Below, piece by piece: positions 26,701-39,549 of a stretch of 64,000 bases of DNA. Within the stretch, counting starts at the first letter, position 1, and every line of letters starts with the position of its first letter. This DNA is from Cymbidium sinense (lineage: Eukaryota; Streptophyta; Magnoliopsida; Asparagales; Orchidaceae): the NCBI GenBank assembly GCA_021442155.1, contig CM038215.1, positions 273,771,014 to 273,835,013 on the forward strand. The letters run 5' to 3'. Under the pieces are notes generated by a model that was not told the origin of the DNA, did not search any database, and saw only the letters and a program-made list of their open reading frames with translations. Made by a program: the position numbers and the translations under genes.

Positions 26701-27261
26701 ATTTTAGATATGATTTTGCTTAAGTTTGCGTAATAAAGCTCACAAGAATATCAATAACCGGGTGCTTCCTTCTCACGTTTGTTAGCTATGATGGTGATGA
26801 TCTCACTCCTATTGGTTCTGGTAGTAGCTCATGTGATGTAACCCTTCACAAGTTTGGATGCTCATACTTGCCGCCTCATCATGATGATTGAGCAGCCTTC
26901 TATCACAATTCCTTTCTAACATACTCATATTATGTTATTTTCCTCTAACTTTTGTCTCAGATACCTTAACTATTCTAATCTCCCTCTTATTATAACTTTG
27001 CGGTGATTCTCTCTCCTTCTTTGCGTCTGCTCCATTATCATGCATTCCCACATCCTCCATATTGCCTTAATCTTACTTTAGCTTAGTATGTTAATCATCT
27101 TGTATCTTTTGATTGTTTTATGCTTTCTTTTACTCTTGGATGTACTTAGATGGGATTTACTCCTTAGGCTAATTGTAGCTCTTTGAGCAAGAGTTTATCC
27201 CCTTTAAGGACCTTGTAACCCTTTTGTGGCAATAAAATACCCCTACATGGGGCTTCCCCTC
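23741..27261 (+). other. LINE A long 3' region (untranslated)
   Basis: T-rich DNA lies between the end of RNase H and the poly(A). Its last 100 bp match the LINE tail at 13340-13440, and 24430-24600 resembles the start of that tail, so the family has an extended 3' UTR. At about 3.5 kb it is roughly three times the tail at 12220-13444, so it has grown internally or contains an unrecognised insert. One frame at 23962-24357 (131 codons, LLYRFYNCNPTWDFNFIDTF...) is longer than its neighbours, but I recognise no domain and find no matching frame in LINE B. The other frames (24626-26690) are Leu/Phe/Tyr-rich readings of T-rich sequence and are not called as genes. Confidence 0.55.
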
Positions 27262-27283
27262 AAAAAAAAAAAAAAAAAAAAAA

Positions 27284-30200
27284 TACCGTAAACCCAAAAC
27301 CCTAAACCCTAAAACCCTAAACCCTAAACTTAAAACCCTAAATCCTAAACACTAAACCGTAAACCTTAAAACTCTAAAGCCTAAAGCCTAAACCTTAAAC
27401 CCTAAATGTTAAACCCTAAAACCTATAACCCTAATCACTAAACCCTAAACCCCAAACCCTGAATCCTAAACCCTAAACCCTAAACCCAAAAAACCTAAAA
27501 ACTGAAATGTAAGCTAAATAAAACCTAAAAATAAAATAAATAAATAAACTTAAACTTAAATAAATAAAATAAAATAAAATAAAAACTTATATTAAAACCT
27601 AAACTTAAACTGAAACCTAAAGTTAAACCTAAACCTAAAAAGGAAAAATTGAACTAAAATAAAATAAATAAAAACTTAAACTAAACTAAAAAAAATAAAC
27701 CTAAAAAAACCTAAATAAAATAAAACCCTAACAAAAAATAAACCTAAAATAAACCTAAAATAAAATTAAATAAAAATTAAATAAAAAACTTAAACCTAAA
27801 AATAAATCTAAAAATAAATAAAAAATAAAACCTAAACCCTAAATTAAAAAAAACCTAAACCTAAAATATACAAAATAATAAAAATCTAAACCTAAAAAAA
27901 AAAACCTAAACCTAAATTGAAAATAAACTAAACCTAAACCCTAAACTAAATAAAATAAATAAATTAAAAATAAACTTAAACCTAAACTAAAAAAAATTCT
28001 AAAAATAAACCTTAAATAAAAACATGAAACATAAACCTAAAAAAATAAAATAAAAACCTAGACCTAAAAATAAAATATAAAACCTAAAAAAAATTAAATT
28101 AAATTAAAACTAAACTAAAAATAAACATAAACCTAAACCTAAACCTAAAAAATAAACAAACATAAAAATACTTTAAACTAAAATAAATAAACCTAAAATA
28201 AATAAACTAAACTAAATAAAAATAAAAAATAAACTTAAATAAAAAATAAACTAGATAAACTTAAACCCTAAACCCTAAACACTAAACACTAAGCCATAAA
28301 ACCTACAACCATAAACACTAAAGTCTAAACCCCAAACCATGAGTCTTAAACCCTAAACCATAAACCCTAAACCCTAAGAACCAAAAAACCTAAATCTAAA
28401 CTAAATAAAAACTAAAGATAAAATAAATAAAATAAAATAAAAACCAAAACTAAAACATAAACCTAAACCTAAACCTAAAAAAAAAACTAAACTAAAATAA
28501 AATAAAAAAAACCTAAACTAAACTAAAAAAATAAAATAAACCTAAAAGAAACCTAAATAAAACAAAACAAAAATGAAAAATAAAAATAAAATAAACTAAA
28601 AATAGAAAAAAAAACTAAACAAAAACTTAAACCTAAAAAACAAACCTAAAAATAAATGAAAAATAAAACCTAAACCCTAAATTAATAAAAAATGAAACCT
28701 AAAATAAACAAAATAAAATAAACTTAAACCTAAACTAAAATAAACTAAACTAAAATAAATAAAACCTAACCCTAAATTGAAAATAAACTAAGCCTAAACC
28801 CTAAACTAAATAAAATATAATGAACTAAAAATAAACCTAAACCTAAACTAAAAAAATAAAACTTGAACATAAACTTTCAATAAAAACATAAAACCTAAAC
28901 CTAAAAAAATAATATATAAACCTAAGGCTAAACCCCAAAAAAATAAAAATAAACCCTAAACTAAAAAAAATAATAATAAATAAAAATAAACTTAAAAATA
29001 AACATAAACTTAAACCTAAACCTAAAAAATAAACTAAAATTAAAAAAAAAAACTAAACTAAAATAAATAAACCTAAAAATAAAAACTAAACTAAATAAAA
29101 ATATAAGTTAAACCAAAATAAAAATAAAAAAATAAAATAAACTAAAATAAAGAAAAAATAAACTAAATAAACTAAATAAACCAAAACCTATGAGTTTACT
29201 TAATTAAAAAAAACCCTAAACCCTAAACCCTAAATCTTAAACCATAAACCCAAAAATTAACGCTAAACCCTAAACCCTAAATCCTAAACCCTAAACCTTA
29301 AACCTAAACTAAACTATCCTAAACCTAAACTAACCCTAAACCTAAACACTAAACCTAAATCTAAACCCTAAACTTAAACTAACCTAAATCATAAACCCCT
29401 AAACCCTAAACTATAAATGAATTTAAACAACCCTGGCCTAAACCTAAGCTCCTAAACCCCAAACCTAAATAACTAAGTTTTACCTAAATCAGAACCCTAA
29501 AACCTAAACCCTAAAGTTTTAAAGCCTAAACCTTAAACCTAAAACCCAATAACTAAACCTAAACCAAACTCTAAATCCTAAACCCTAAACCCTAAACCCT
29601 AAACCCTAAACCCTAAACCCCAAAAACTTAAAAACTTAAACTTAAACTAAATAAAACCTAAAAATAAAATAAATAAAATTTAAACCTAAATCTAAAATAT
29701 ACTAAACCTAAACCCTAAACTAATTAAAATAAACCTAAACTAAAAAATATAACATAAAAAAACTAAAAATAAAAACCTAAAACCTAAACCTAAACCTAAA
29801 AATAAAAAAAAAACCAAAACCAAAAAAGAAAATAAAAATAAAAGTAAACTAAAAAATAAACATAAACCTAAACCTAAACATAAAAAATTAACTAAAATAA
29901 AAAACCATAACTAAAATAAATAAACCTAAAATAAATAAAATAAAAAATAATAAACTTAAATAAAAAATATATAAAATAAATTAAAAGAAATAAAAAATAC
30001 ACTAAATAAACTAAAAAAAAACTAAACCTAGCTATTTAGTTAAATTCTTTTTAAAAAAGAAAAACCCTAAACACTAAACTTTAAATCCTAAACCCTAAAT
30101 CCTAAACCTTAAACCCTAATCCCTAAAACTAATCATAAACAATAAACCTACAACCCTAAACCCTTAATCATAAACCCTAAACCCTAAAAAACCCTAAACC

Positions 30201-33200
30201 ATAAACCCTAAATAGAAAAAATTTAAATGAAATAAAAAACCCTAATTCTAAAATCTAACCCAAACCTTACAACCCTAAACCCTAAACCCTAAACCCTAAA
30301 CTCTAAATCCTAAAACCCTATACCCTAAACCATAAACCCTAAACTCTCAATCATAAACCCTAAACAATAAACCCTAAAAACTATAACCCTAAACAGTAAA
30401 CCCTAAACCATTAACCCTGAATCCTAATCCCTAAACCTTAAACCCCAAACAATAAAAACCTAAAATAAATAAAACCTAAAAATAAAATTAATAAAAAAAG
30501 TTAAACCTAAATAAAGTAAAATAAAAATAAAACAAAAACCTAAACCTAAACCTAAAAAATAAAAAATTAAAATTAAAAAACTAAACTAAGATAAAATAAA
30601 TAAAAACCTAAATTAAACTAAAAAAAACCTAAATAAAACTGAAATAAAATAAAACCCAAATGAAAAATAAAAATAAAATTAACCTAAAATAAAATAAAAA
30701 AACTAAATAAAAACATAAACCTAAAAAATAAACCTAAAAATAAAAACTAAAAATAAAATTTAAAATAAAACCTAAACCCTAAACTAAGAAAAAAACCTAA
30801 ACCTAAAATAAACAAAATAAAATAAACCAAAACCTAAACTAAAATAAATAAAGTCTAAACCTAAATTGAACACAAACTAAACCTAAACCCTAAACTAAAT
30901 TAAATAAAATTAACTAAAATTAAACCTAAACCTAAACTAAAAAAATAAAACCTAAAAATAAACCTTAAATAAAAACATAAAATCGATACCTAAAATAATA
31001 AAATAAAAACGTAAACCCTAACCTAAAAATAAAAAATAAAACCTAAACCAAAAAATGAAATAAAAATAAAACTAAACTAAAAAATAAACATAACCCTAAT
31101 CCTATACCCCTAAAAAACTAAAATAAAAAATTCCAAACTAAAATAAATATACCTAAAATAAATAAATTAAACTAAATAAAAATAAAAATAAACCTAAATA
31201 GAAATAAAAATAAAATAAAGTAAAATAAATAGAAAATAAACTAAATAAATTAAATAATCCTAAACTTAGCAATTTTATTAAATTAGAAAAAAACCCTAAC
31301 CCCTAAAGAAATAAAAGTAAACTAAATAAAATGAATCTAAACTTAACAATTTACTAAATTAAAAAAAATTCTAAACACTAAACCCTAAACCCTAAACCTA
31401 AAATCCTAAACCCTAGACCATAAACCCTAAAACTAACCCTAAACACTAAACCCTAAACCCTAAACTGTAAACACTAAACCCTAAAAAACCATAAACATTA
31501 AACTTTAAATAGAAAAAAATTAAAAATAAAAAATAAAAAAAAAACTCTAACTTAAACCCTAAACACTAAACCCTAAAATAAACTCAAAATCCTAAACCCT
31601 AAACCCTAAAACCCTAAACCCTAAACTTAAAACCCTAAACCCTAAACACTAAACCTTAAACCTTAAAACTCTAAAGCCTAAAGCCTAAACCTTAAACCCT
31701 AAATGCTAAACCCTAAAACCTATAGCCCTAATCATTAAATCTTAAAACCTAAACCCTGAATCCTAAACCCTAAACCCTGAACCCCAAAAACCTAAAAACT
31801 GAAATGTAAACTAAGTAAAACCTAAAAATTAAATAAATAAATAATCCTAAACTTAAATAAATAAAATAATATAAAATAAAAACTAATACTAAAACCTAAA
31901 CTTTAACTGAAACCTAAACTTAAACCTAAACTTAAAAGGAAAAAATTGAACTAAAATAAAATAAATAAAAACCTAAATTAAACTAAAAAATAAAATAAAA
32001 CCCTAATGAAAAATGAACATAAAAAAAACTAAAATAAAATTAAATAAAAATAAATAAAAAACTTAAATATAAAAATAAACCTAAAAATAAATAAAAAATA
32101 AAACCTAAACCCTAAATTAAAAAAAAGCTAAACCTAAAATAAATAAAATAAAAAAAACCTAAACCTAAAAAAAAAAAAACTAAACCTAAACTGAAAATAA
32201 ACTAAACCTAAACCCTAAACTAAATAAAATAAATAAATTAAAAATAAACCTAAACCTAAACTAAAAAATAAAATCTAAAAATAAACCTTAAAAAAACATA
32301 AAACATAAACCTAAAAAAATAAAATAGATACCTAAACTTACAAATAAAAAATAAAACCAAAACCAAAAAAATATAATAAAAATAAAAATAGACTAAAAAT
32401 AAACATAAACCTAAACCTAAACCTAAAAAATAAATAATAATAAAAACATTAAACTGAAATAAATAAACTGAAATAAACTAAACTAAATAAAAAATAAACC
32501 TAAATAAATAAATAAAAAATAAACTAGATAAACCTAAACCCTAAACACTAAACCCTAAATCCTAAACCCTAAACCCGAAAACCTACAACCATAAACACTA
32601 AACCCTAAACCCCAAACCATGAGTCCTAAACCCTAAACCATAAACCCTAAACCCTAAGAACCTAAAACCTAAACCTAAACTAAATAAAACCTAAAAATAA
32701 AATAAATAAAATAAAATAAAAACCCAAACTAAAACATAAACCTAAACCTAAACCTAAAAAAATTAAACTAAACTAAACTAAAATAAAATAAATAAAAACA
32801 TAAACTAAACTAAAAAAATAAAATAAACCTAAAAGAAACCTAAATAAAATAAAATAAAAATGAAAAATAAAAATAAAATAAACTAAAAATAAAAAATAGA
32901 AACTAAATAAAAAAAAACCTAAAATATATACCTAAAAATAAATGAAAAATAAAACCTAAACCCTAAATTAAAAAAAAAATGAAACCTAAAATAAACAAAA
33001 TGAAATAAACCTAAACCTAAAGTAAAATAAACTAAACTAAAATAAATAAAACCTAAACCTAAATTGAAAATAAACTAAGCCTAAACCCTAAACTAAATAA
33101 AATAAAATAAACTAAAAATAAACCTAAGCCTAAACTAAAAAATAAAACTTGAAAATAAACTTTAAATAAAAACATAAAACCTAACCCTAAAAAAATAATA

Positions 33201-34860
33201 TATAAACCTAAGCCTAAACCTAAAAAAAATAAACCCTAAACAAAAATAATAATAATAAAAAATAAAAAATTAAACTAAAAATAAACATAAACCTAAACCT
33301 AAACCTAAAAAATAAACTAAAATAAAAAAACCTAAAATAAAATAAATAAACCTAAAAACAAAAACTAAACTAAATAAAAATAAAAAATAAACCTAAATAA
33401 AAATTCAAAAATAAAATTATCTAAAATAAAGAAAAAATAAACTAAATAAACCTAAACCTATGAGTTTACTTAATTTAAAAAAAATGCTAAACCCTAAACC
33501 CTAAATCCTAAACCATAAACCCTAAACCCTAATATTAACCTTAAATCCTAAACCCTAAATCCTAAACCCTAAACCTTAAACCCTAAATCCTAAAACTATC
33601 CCTAAACCCTAAATTAACCCTAAACCCTAAACACTAAACACTAAACCCTAAACCTAAACTAACCCTAAACCATAAACCTAAACTAAATAAAATGATCCTA
33701 AACTACCTAAACCATATAAACCAAGAAACCCTAACTAAACCCTAAAACCTTAAACCATAAGCTAAATTTAAACCTAAAACTTAAACCCTAAAGCCTAAAC
33801 CTAATTTTAAACTTACAAACCCTAAACCCTAAACTTCAATCTCTAAATCCTAAACCCAAAACCATAAAACCTAAAAAGCTAAAAACCTAAACTTAAACTA
33901 AATAAAACATAAAAATAAAATTAATAAAACTTAAACCTAAACCTAAAATATACTATACCTAAACCCTAAACTGAATAAAATAAAATAAATTAAAAATAAA
34001 CCTAAACTAAAAAATATAACAAAAAAACATAAAATAAAAACCTAAAACCTAAACCTAAACCTAAACGTGAAAATAAAAATAAAACTTAAACTAAAAAATA
34101 AAATAAAAATAAAAGTAAACTAAAAAATAAACATAAACCTAAACCTAAACATAAAAATTGAACTAAAATAAAAAACCTTAACTAAAATAAATAAACCTAA
34201 ACTAAATAAAATAAACAAAATAAAAAATAATAAAATTAACTAAAAGAAACAAAAAATAAGCTAAATAAACTAAAAAAACCTAAACCTAGCTATTTAGTTA
34301 GATTCTTTTTAAAAAAGAAAAACCCTAAACACTAAACTTTAAATCCTAAACCCTAAATCTTAAACCTTAAACCCTAAAACCCTAAACACTAAACTAAACC
34401 CTAATTAATCAAAACTCTAAACCCTAAAACCTTAAATCAGAATCCTAAATACAAAAAAATTAAACGAAATAAAAAAAACCCTAATTTAAACCCTAAACCT
34501 AACCTTACAACCCTAAACCCTAAACCCTAAACCTTAAACCCTAAATCCTAAAACCCTATACCCTAAACCATAAACCCTAAACTCTCAACCCTAAACCCTA
34601 AACCATAAACCCTAAAAATTATAACCCTAAATAGTAAACCCTAAACCATAAATCATAAATAAATAAATAAATAACAATAAATAAATAAATAAATAAATAA
34701 ATCTAAAAAATAAAAAAAATAAAAAATAAAAAATAAAAAAAATAAATTAAAAAAAAAACCCTAAAACAAAAATCTTGAATCCTAATCCCCAAACCTTAAA
34801 AACCTAAAAACCTAAACCTAAAATAAATAAAACCTAAATATAAAATGAATGAAAAAATCG
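27284..34860 (+). repeat. Telomere-like array with 4.3-kb tandem duplication
   Basis: The C-rich strand is on plus, with the same island/AT-stretch organisation. Two large units align at a spacing of about 4.26-4.31 kb: 27298 with 31603, 28300 with 32585, 29194 with 33464, and 30055 with 34315. Shared marks include CAAACCATGAGTC (near 28332 and 32617) and CTATTTAGTTA (near 30033 and 34289). Unit 2 is cut at 34860 by a LINE fragment. The equivalent unbroken site in unit 1 is near 30490. A run of six perfect CCCTAAA units lies at 29583-29624. At about 34650-34700 there is a simple (AATA)n stretch. No genes are seen. Confidence 0.9.
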
Positions 34861-35452
34861 AGCATTAAACATTGCATGAATTTTTTTTTTCTTTAGTTCT
34901 AGCTAGAATCCTTTTATGGTTCATAGGAGTGCCACAATATTTAGCATCATTTATATCCATCCAGATGAACTAGAGAAGGGTAATTACAATTAAAACTTTT
35001 ATATGACCTTTCATAGTTTTTTTTGAAACAAACTTCAAGAAGTTGATATAAAGAAAGAGAACCATGAAGATAGTTGTTATTAAATAAATCATCATACCAA
35101 AGCCATAATTTAGAAGCAATAACACCATTATCAAAAACATGATTTATATTTTCAATATGAAAGTAATAATAGCATTTTGATGGTAAATAAAACCTAGTCT
35201 AGAGCAAAGAGTCCACAAGAATAAAGTTATTTAAAATCCTCCAAGCAAAAAAATTGAATAGGAAATGGGAATGTTATTGTTCCAAACTTTAATAAAATTA
35301 CGAACCTCTTTAAGAATAAAATCACCATTATAACAAAGCTTAAAAAGAATTTGATTAGGTTTGTTAGAAGAAATGGGGATATTTCTATAATTGTCAAAAA
35401 TAAAAAGAGGGATATAATTGTCAAGTTTACTTTCATTCCAATTATTATTAAG
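34861..35452 (-). mobile_element. Duplicate internal fragment of LINE B
   Basis: This fragment is about 592 bp and nearly identical to 36902-37482 inside LINE B (zinc-finger-like domain region of ORF2); the right edge is shared up to AATTATTATTAAG. On its left it joins telomere-like array at 34860, and on its right the LINE B 3' untranslated region at 35453. It has neither a LINE 5' end nor a poly(A). The similarity is much higher than between LINEs A, B and C, so the duplication is younger than those insertions. It is broken coding sequence. Confidence 0.85.
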
Positions 35453-36302
35453 CTAGCGAACACATCCTCTAGCCAACCACCATAGCAGCAGAAAACCCAA
35501 GTCAATGTAAAGGCCAATAGCAGGCATCAAGCCAAAATCACCCAAGACATCCAGGAAAATAACAACCATGAAAAAGCCAACAACCAGGCAACCTAGAACA
35601 ATAACCAAACCCAAAGTCACTATAACCAAGAGAGGAAGGCTAAAACAGGTGGAGGACAAACCAAAAACAAAAGAAACAAAACAAAATAAGCAATACTGAC
35701 CACCAAGGCCTAGTCAACAAGACAAAGAAAGTAATAGCAAAATAAAAGCCTCCATCATTCCAAAATGAAGCTAGAGGTAAACCACCAATAGTCCCCTAGA
35801 TATGTCACCAACAGAAAAGGAAATGATAGCTAAAATAACCAACTAGCTAGCTAACCTAATCAAACCAGCTATCACTGCCAATCAACCCAGCCAACAAATG
35901 AACAACCCATTCAACCACCACAGCAGGAGCTCTGAAACAAGTAAGTGAGAAACTAGCCTCAAAATGAGGCAAAACCTATACAGGAGGAAAACCCAATAGC
36001 AGACAAAGCGACAACCCAATAAGAGGATATCAAAAACAACCAAAGAAAAAATGTGGTAAAAACCCAGCCAGACAGACAACAGCCACCAGGCCGAAAAAAC
36101 CAAATCAACTTAGACTGGAATGATAATAACCATCAGGGAGTAAACACCAGGCCAACCCAAAAGTAAAAGTTCCAAAGTAACAACCAGCTTCGGCCAAAGA
36201 GTGAAAATAAGCAAATAACCACAACCCAAAGAGGGTTTAACAAAGGGCAAACAAAAGCAAAGGCTCATCAAAAACCAACACAAAAGAAACCAAGCTAAGA
36301 AA
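35453..36302 (-). other. LINE B 3' untranslated region, lacking poly(A)
   Basis: T/G-rich on the minus strand, as in the LINE tail at 12220 onwards. It shares the GTTTTTGATGAGCC segment just after ORF2 with LINE C (about 51890). It ends abruptly at 35453, where the duplicated LINE fragment begins; the family's AATAAA/poly(A) end is missing. Open frames here (35453-36328, minus) are Leu/Phe/Trp-rich tail readings. Confidence 0.65.
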
Positions 36303-37715
36303 TTATAATATGAGATAACGCAATTCAATATTATCCAGATTAACCAAGCCTCTTAGTAGTTTAGGCAATGTTTGGTTGTCAAATAAAGTGAACTCAGTTA
36401 AGTTGGCACCTAAATTAGCCAAGAAATCAGCACAAGCATTACCTTCATGAAAGATGTGAGAAATTTTAAAACAAACTTGAGAAAGAAGATTTTTTGTATG
36501 ATTAAGAAGATAAAATAATTCAGGATTCCCATTTCTATTGGAATTAAGTATGTATAGAAGCAAGAGAGCATCAACCTCAATCCAGATGTTGAGAAAACCT
36601 CTATTCAAACAAGTTTTAATAGCTTTATTAACAGCCATAAACTTAGCAAAAATAATAGAATAGGGTTTGAGAGGATAGGAAAAAGCACAAATGACAGTAC
36701 CTTTAGAATCCCTAAGGATACCACCACAACCATATTTAATAGAAGCTACAGAAGCATCAGTATTCATTTTAATCAAGTTATCTTCAGTTTTGATCCAATG
36801 GATAATCCTAGCACCTTTATATGGGTCTAAGTCAGGCAGAATGATACCCAATTTTTTAGCTACAAATTTATAGCCTCTAAAATGAATGTACTAATAAGAT
36901 TAGCATTAAATAGAGCATGAATTTTTTTCTTTAATTCTAGCTAGAATCCTTTTATGGTTCATAGGAGTGCCACGATATTTAGCATCATTTATATCCATCC
37001 GGATGAACAAGGGCAAAGCAATTAAAACTTTTATATGACCTTTCATAGTTTTTTTTGAAACAAACTTCAAGAAGTTGATATAAAGAAAGAGAACCATGAA
37101 GATAGTTGGTATTAAATAAATCATCATACCAAAGCCATAATTTAGAAGCAATAACACCATTGTCAAAAACATGATTTATATTTTCAATATGAAAGTAATA
37201 ATAGCATTTTGATGGTAAATGAAACCTAGTCTAAAGCAAAGAGCCCACAGGAATAAAGTTATTCAAAATCCTCCAAGCAAAAATTGAATAGGAAATGGGA
37301 ATGTTATTGTTCCAAACTTTAATAAAATTACGAACCTCTTTAAGAATAAAATCACCATTATAACAAAGCTTAAAAAGAATTTGATTAGGTTTGTTAGAAG
37401 AAATGGGGATATTTCTAAAATTGTTAAAAATAGAAATAGGGATATAATTGTCAAGTTTACTTTCATTCCAATTATTATTAAGCCAAAAATAGTTAACTTT
37501 GATAATGAAGTATACTGGGTAGATAAAAGGGTGTCAATGGAGCTGTTGCCAGTCCAATTATCTTCCCAAAAGAAAGAAGTACATGAATGAATACCCCAAG
37601 ACATTAAATATTTGACAACCCATTTAGTGGAGCAAAGCCTTTTCCAAAGTGGAGAGTCACTAACTTTATAGGCCCAGATAAGAGGGTGTTGACCTTGGCA
37701 ATATCTTTCCATCAT
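36303..37715 (-). pseudogene. LINE B ORF2: connection, zinc-finger-like and RNase H region
   Basis: The frame 37715-37263 holds SDSPLWKRLCSTKW and WGIHSCTSFFWEDNW, typical of plant LINEs after the thumb. Next (37172-36906) comes the shortened zinc-finger-like region. The frame 36851-36303 (182 codons) is nearly intact RNase H: MNTDASVAS (first Asp), YGCGGILRDSKGTVICAFSY, FAKFMAVNKAI, IWIEVDALLLLYIL (Asp), and HIFHEGNACADFLANLGANL (His and last Asp). The second catalytic position reads Lys (AKFMAV) where LINE A has Glu (TELMAV), so the enzyme would be dead even if translated. The stop at 36303 is the natural ORF2 end by comparison with LINE C. Confidence 0.9.
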
Positions 37716-38159
37716 AAAATTAGCCCTAAGGCTATCATTCTTTCTAAAATTCTACCAGATCTTATGAGAGAAAGCAATGATAGCTTCACAAATAGGTTTG
37801 CAACCTAGAGCACCTTCACCCAAAGGACCACAACATTTATGCCAAGATGTGCAATGCATTCTTTTGGAAGAGTTATTGGAGCCCTAAAAAATTTTTATTA
37901 AGCAAGTGATCAATTCGATGAGTAGCATTAGTGGGGATAATAGTTTGAATCAATAAAAGGCATTGAATTGAGAGTGATTTTAAGAATGGTGAGCACATAC
38001 CAAAGGAAAGCAAATAGAATTCCCAAATGGAAATTTTATTTAAAATTTTTTTAATTAACTCATCAAAGAGATGGGATCATTCCAGGCCTTTAAAGAGAGG
38101 AGCATCCAATTACTTTAGAGGTAAGTGTTGATGCTTAAAATTAGTGATATGGAAGATTT

Positions 38160-39250
38160 CATGGATTTAATTGTTTGAGATACGAGAGGAAGTGATAAAA
38201 CAACTTTTGTTATCATTGATAGAAAGGCCAATTTCTCTACCAAATTTATTTAGAAAATACTTGAGATGCTTGATATGATGAATAGAAGCATTGAAAAAGA
38301 TAATGAAATCATCTGCAAAGCTTAAATAGGAAACAAGAAGACCACCAAGAGTTCTGTAGTACATAATAGGATTGTTAAAGGATAAATCATTGATACTCCT
38401 AGATAAGTACTCAACAATAATAATAAACAAAGCATGAGATAATGCATCCCCTTGTATTAAGCCATGTGAAGAGGGAAAGAAACCCAAGTCTTCCCCATTA
38501 AGAAAAATCAAAAACCAAACATTATTAATACAATTTTTAATAAGAAAAATAAATTTATCACCAAACCCAAATAAATTTAGAATATGGAAAAGAAAGTCCC
38601 AAGAAATGTTATCAAAGGCTTTGGTAATATCTAATTTGAAAATAATTTTGCCACCTCTAATCTTAGAATTAAGATCATGAATTAACTCTTGGGCTAGTAA
38701 AATATTCTCAAAAATAGATCTACCTCTAACAAAACTAGTTTGGTTGAGAGAGATAATTTTATTAATTAAAGGACTAAGCTTGTTAGTTAGAATTTTGGAA
38801 ATGAACTTATTGAAGAAGGTGTAAAGACTAATAGGTCTAAAATCACTCCAATAGTTTAGATTATCTTTCTTAGGTATGAGAATGATAGGAGTACCAAAAC
38901 AATATCTAAGAAAAGGATTACCATTAAAAAATCAACCAACCCCTCAAGATTTCAGTTACGTATTTGCTAAATATGTTTGGAAAAAATTTGAAATTGAAAC
39001 CCTCGGACCAGATAGAATCTATATTCATGTTATTAAGGACTTTAAATTTTTTTTCTTCATTAGGCATGATGCTAAGCAAATTATTATCATCATTAGTAAT
39101 AATACAAGAAATCAAATGCAATTTAGAAATAGCTTCATTAGAGCAACTCTTATTAAGCATTTTTCTAAAGTAATTAATAACCAATTCTTTAATATCACTA
39201 TTCACTGTAATCCAAACATCATTGTCATCTTTAATTTTGTTAAATATTAT
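38160..39250 (-). pseudogene. LINE B ORF2: reverse transcriptase remnant
   Basis: The frame 38511-38167 (114 codons) carries GFFPSSHGLIQGDALSHALF (RT motif with GLxQGD) and LSFADDFIIFFNAS, the FADD catalytic box with both Asp codons intact (38313-38308). The LSINDNKSC text after it matches LINE C. Earlier RT text (39205-38924) includes SKLHLISCIITNDDNNLL, also shared with LINE C. Frameshifts separate the blocks. Confidence 0.85.
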
Positions 39251-39549
39251 TTAAAGGTCTCTTTTTATTAACTAAAGCATGAAAATACAAAGTATTCTTA
39301 TAACCATTCGCAATATGCTTACTAACAGCTCTTTGGCACAAGTAAGTCTCTTCCATATTCTGGAAGTTAACAAGTTTATCTTTTACCTCAGTCAAGTCCC
39401 TAATCTTATAAGGATCACACATAATAGAGACTTCAAGATCACAAACCAATTTTTCCATATCTTAAAATATTAGCAAAAAGTTTTTAAAATAATGCTTGTT
39501 CCACCAAAACAAATTTTGTATAAGTCTTTTAAGTTTAAACCAAAGTCTA

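Larger units (their letters stand above)
21125..27283 (+). mobile_element. LINE A: 5'-truncated L1-type LINE inserted in the telomere-like array
   Basis: This is a non-LTR retrotransposon beginning inside the RT domain and ending in A22 (27262-27283) with AATAAA at 27231-27236. Flanking 21109-21124 and 27285-27300 are a 16-bp duplication with one mismatch (ACCCTAAACCCAAAAC / ACCGTAAACCCAAAAC), which marks insertion by target-primed reverse transcription into pre-existing array. Visible parts: RT fragment, zinc-finger-like RT-associated domain, RNase H, then an unusually long 3' region of 3.5 kb. Sense strand equals the CCCTAAA strand. Many frameshifts and stops make it inactive. Confidence 0.9.

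Noticed and set aside
35453..36328. Trp/Leu-rich minus-strand open frames as genes
   Set aside because: They lie in the LINE B 3' UTR, whose T/G-rich composition gives such text.
38876..39473. Plus-strand open frames (for example 38876-39271)
   Set aside because: Antisense of LINE B RT; codon content and motifs belong to the minus strand. The same holds for plus-strand frames inside LINE C (52252-55230).
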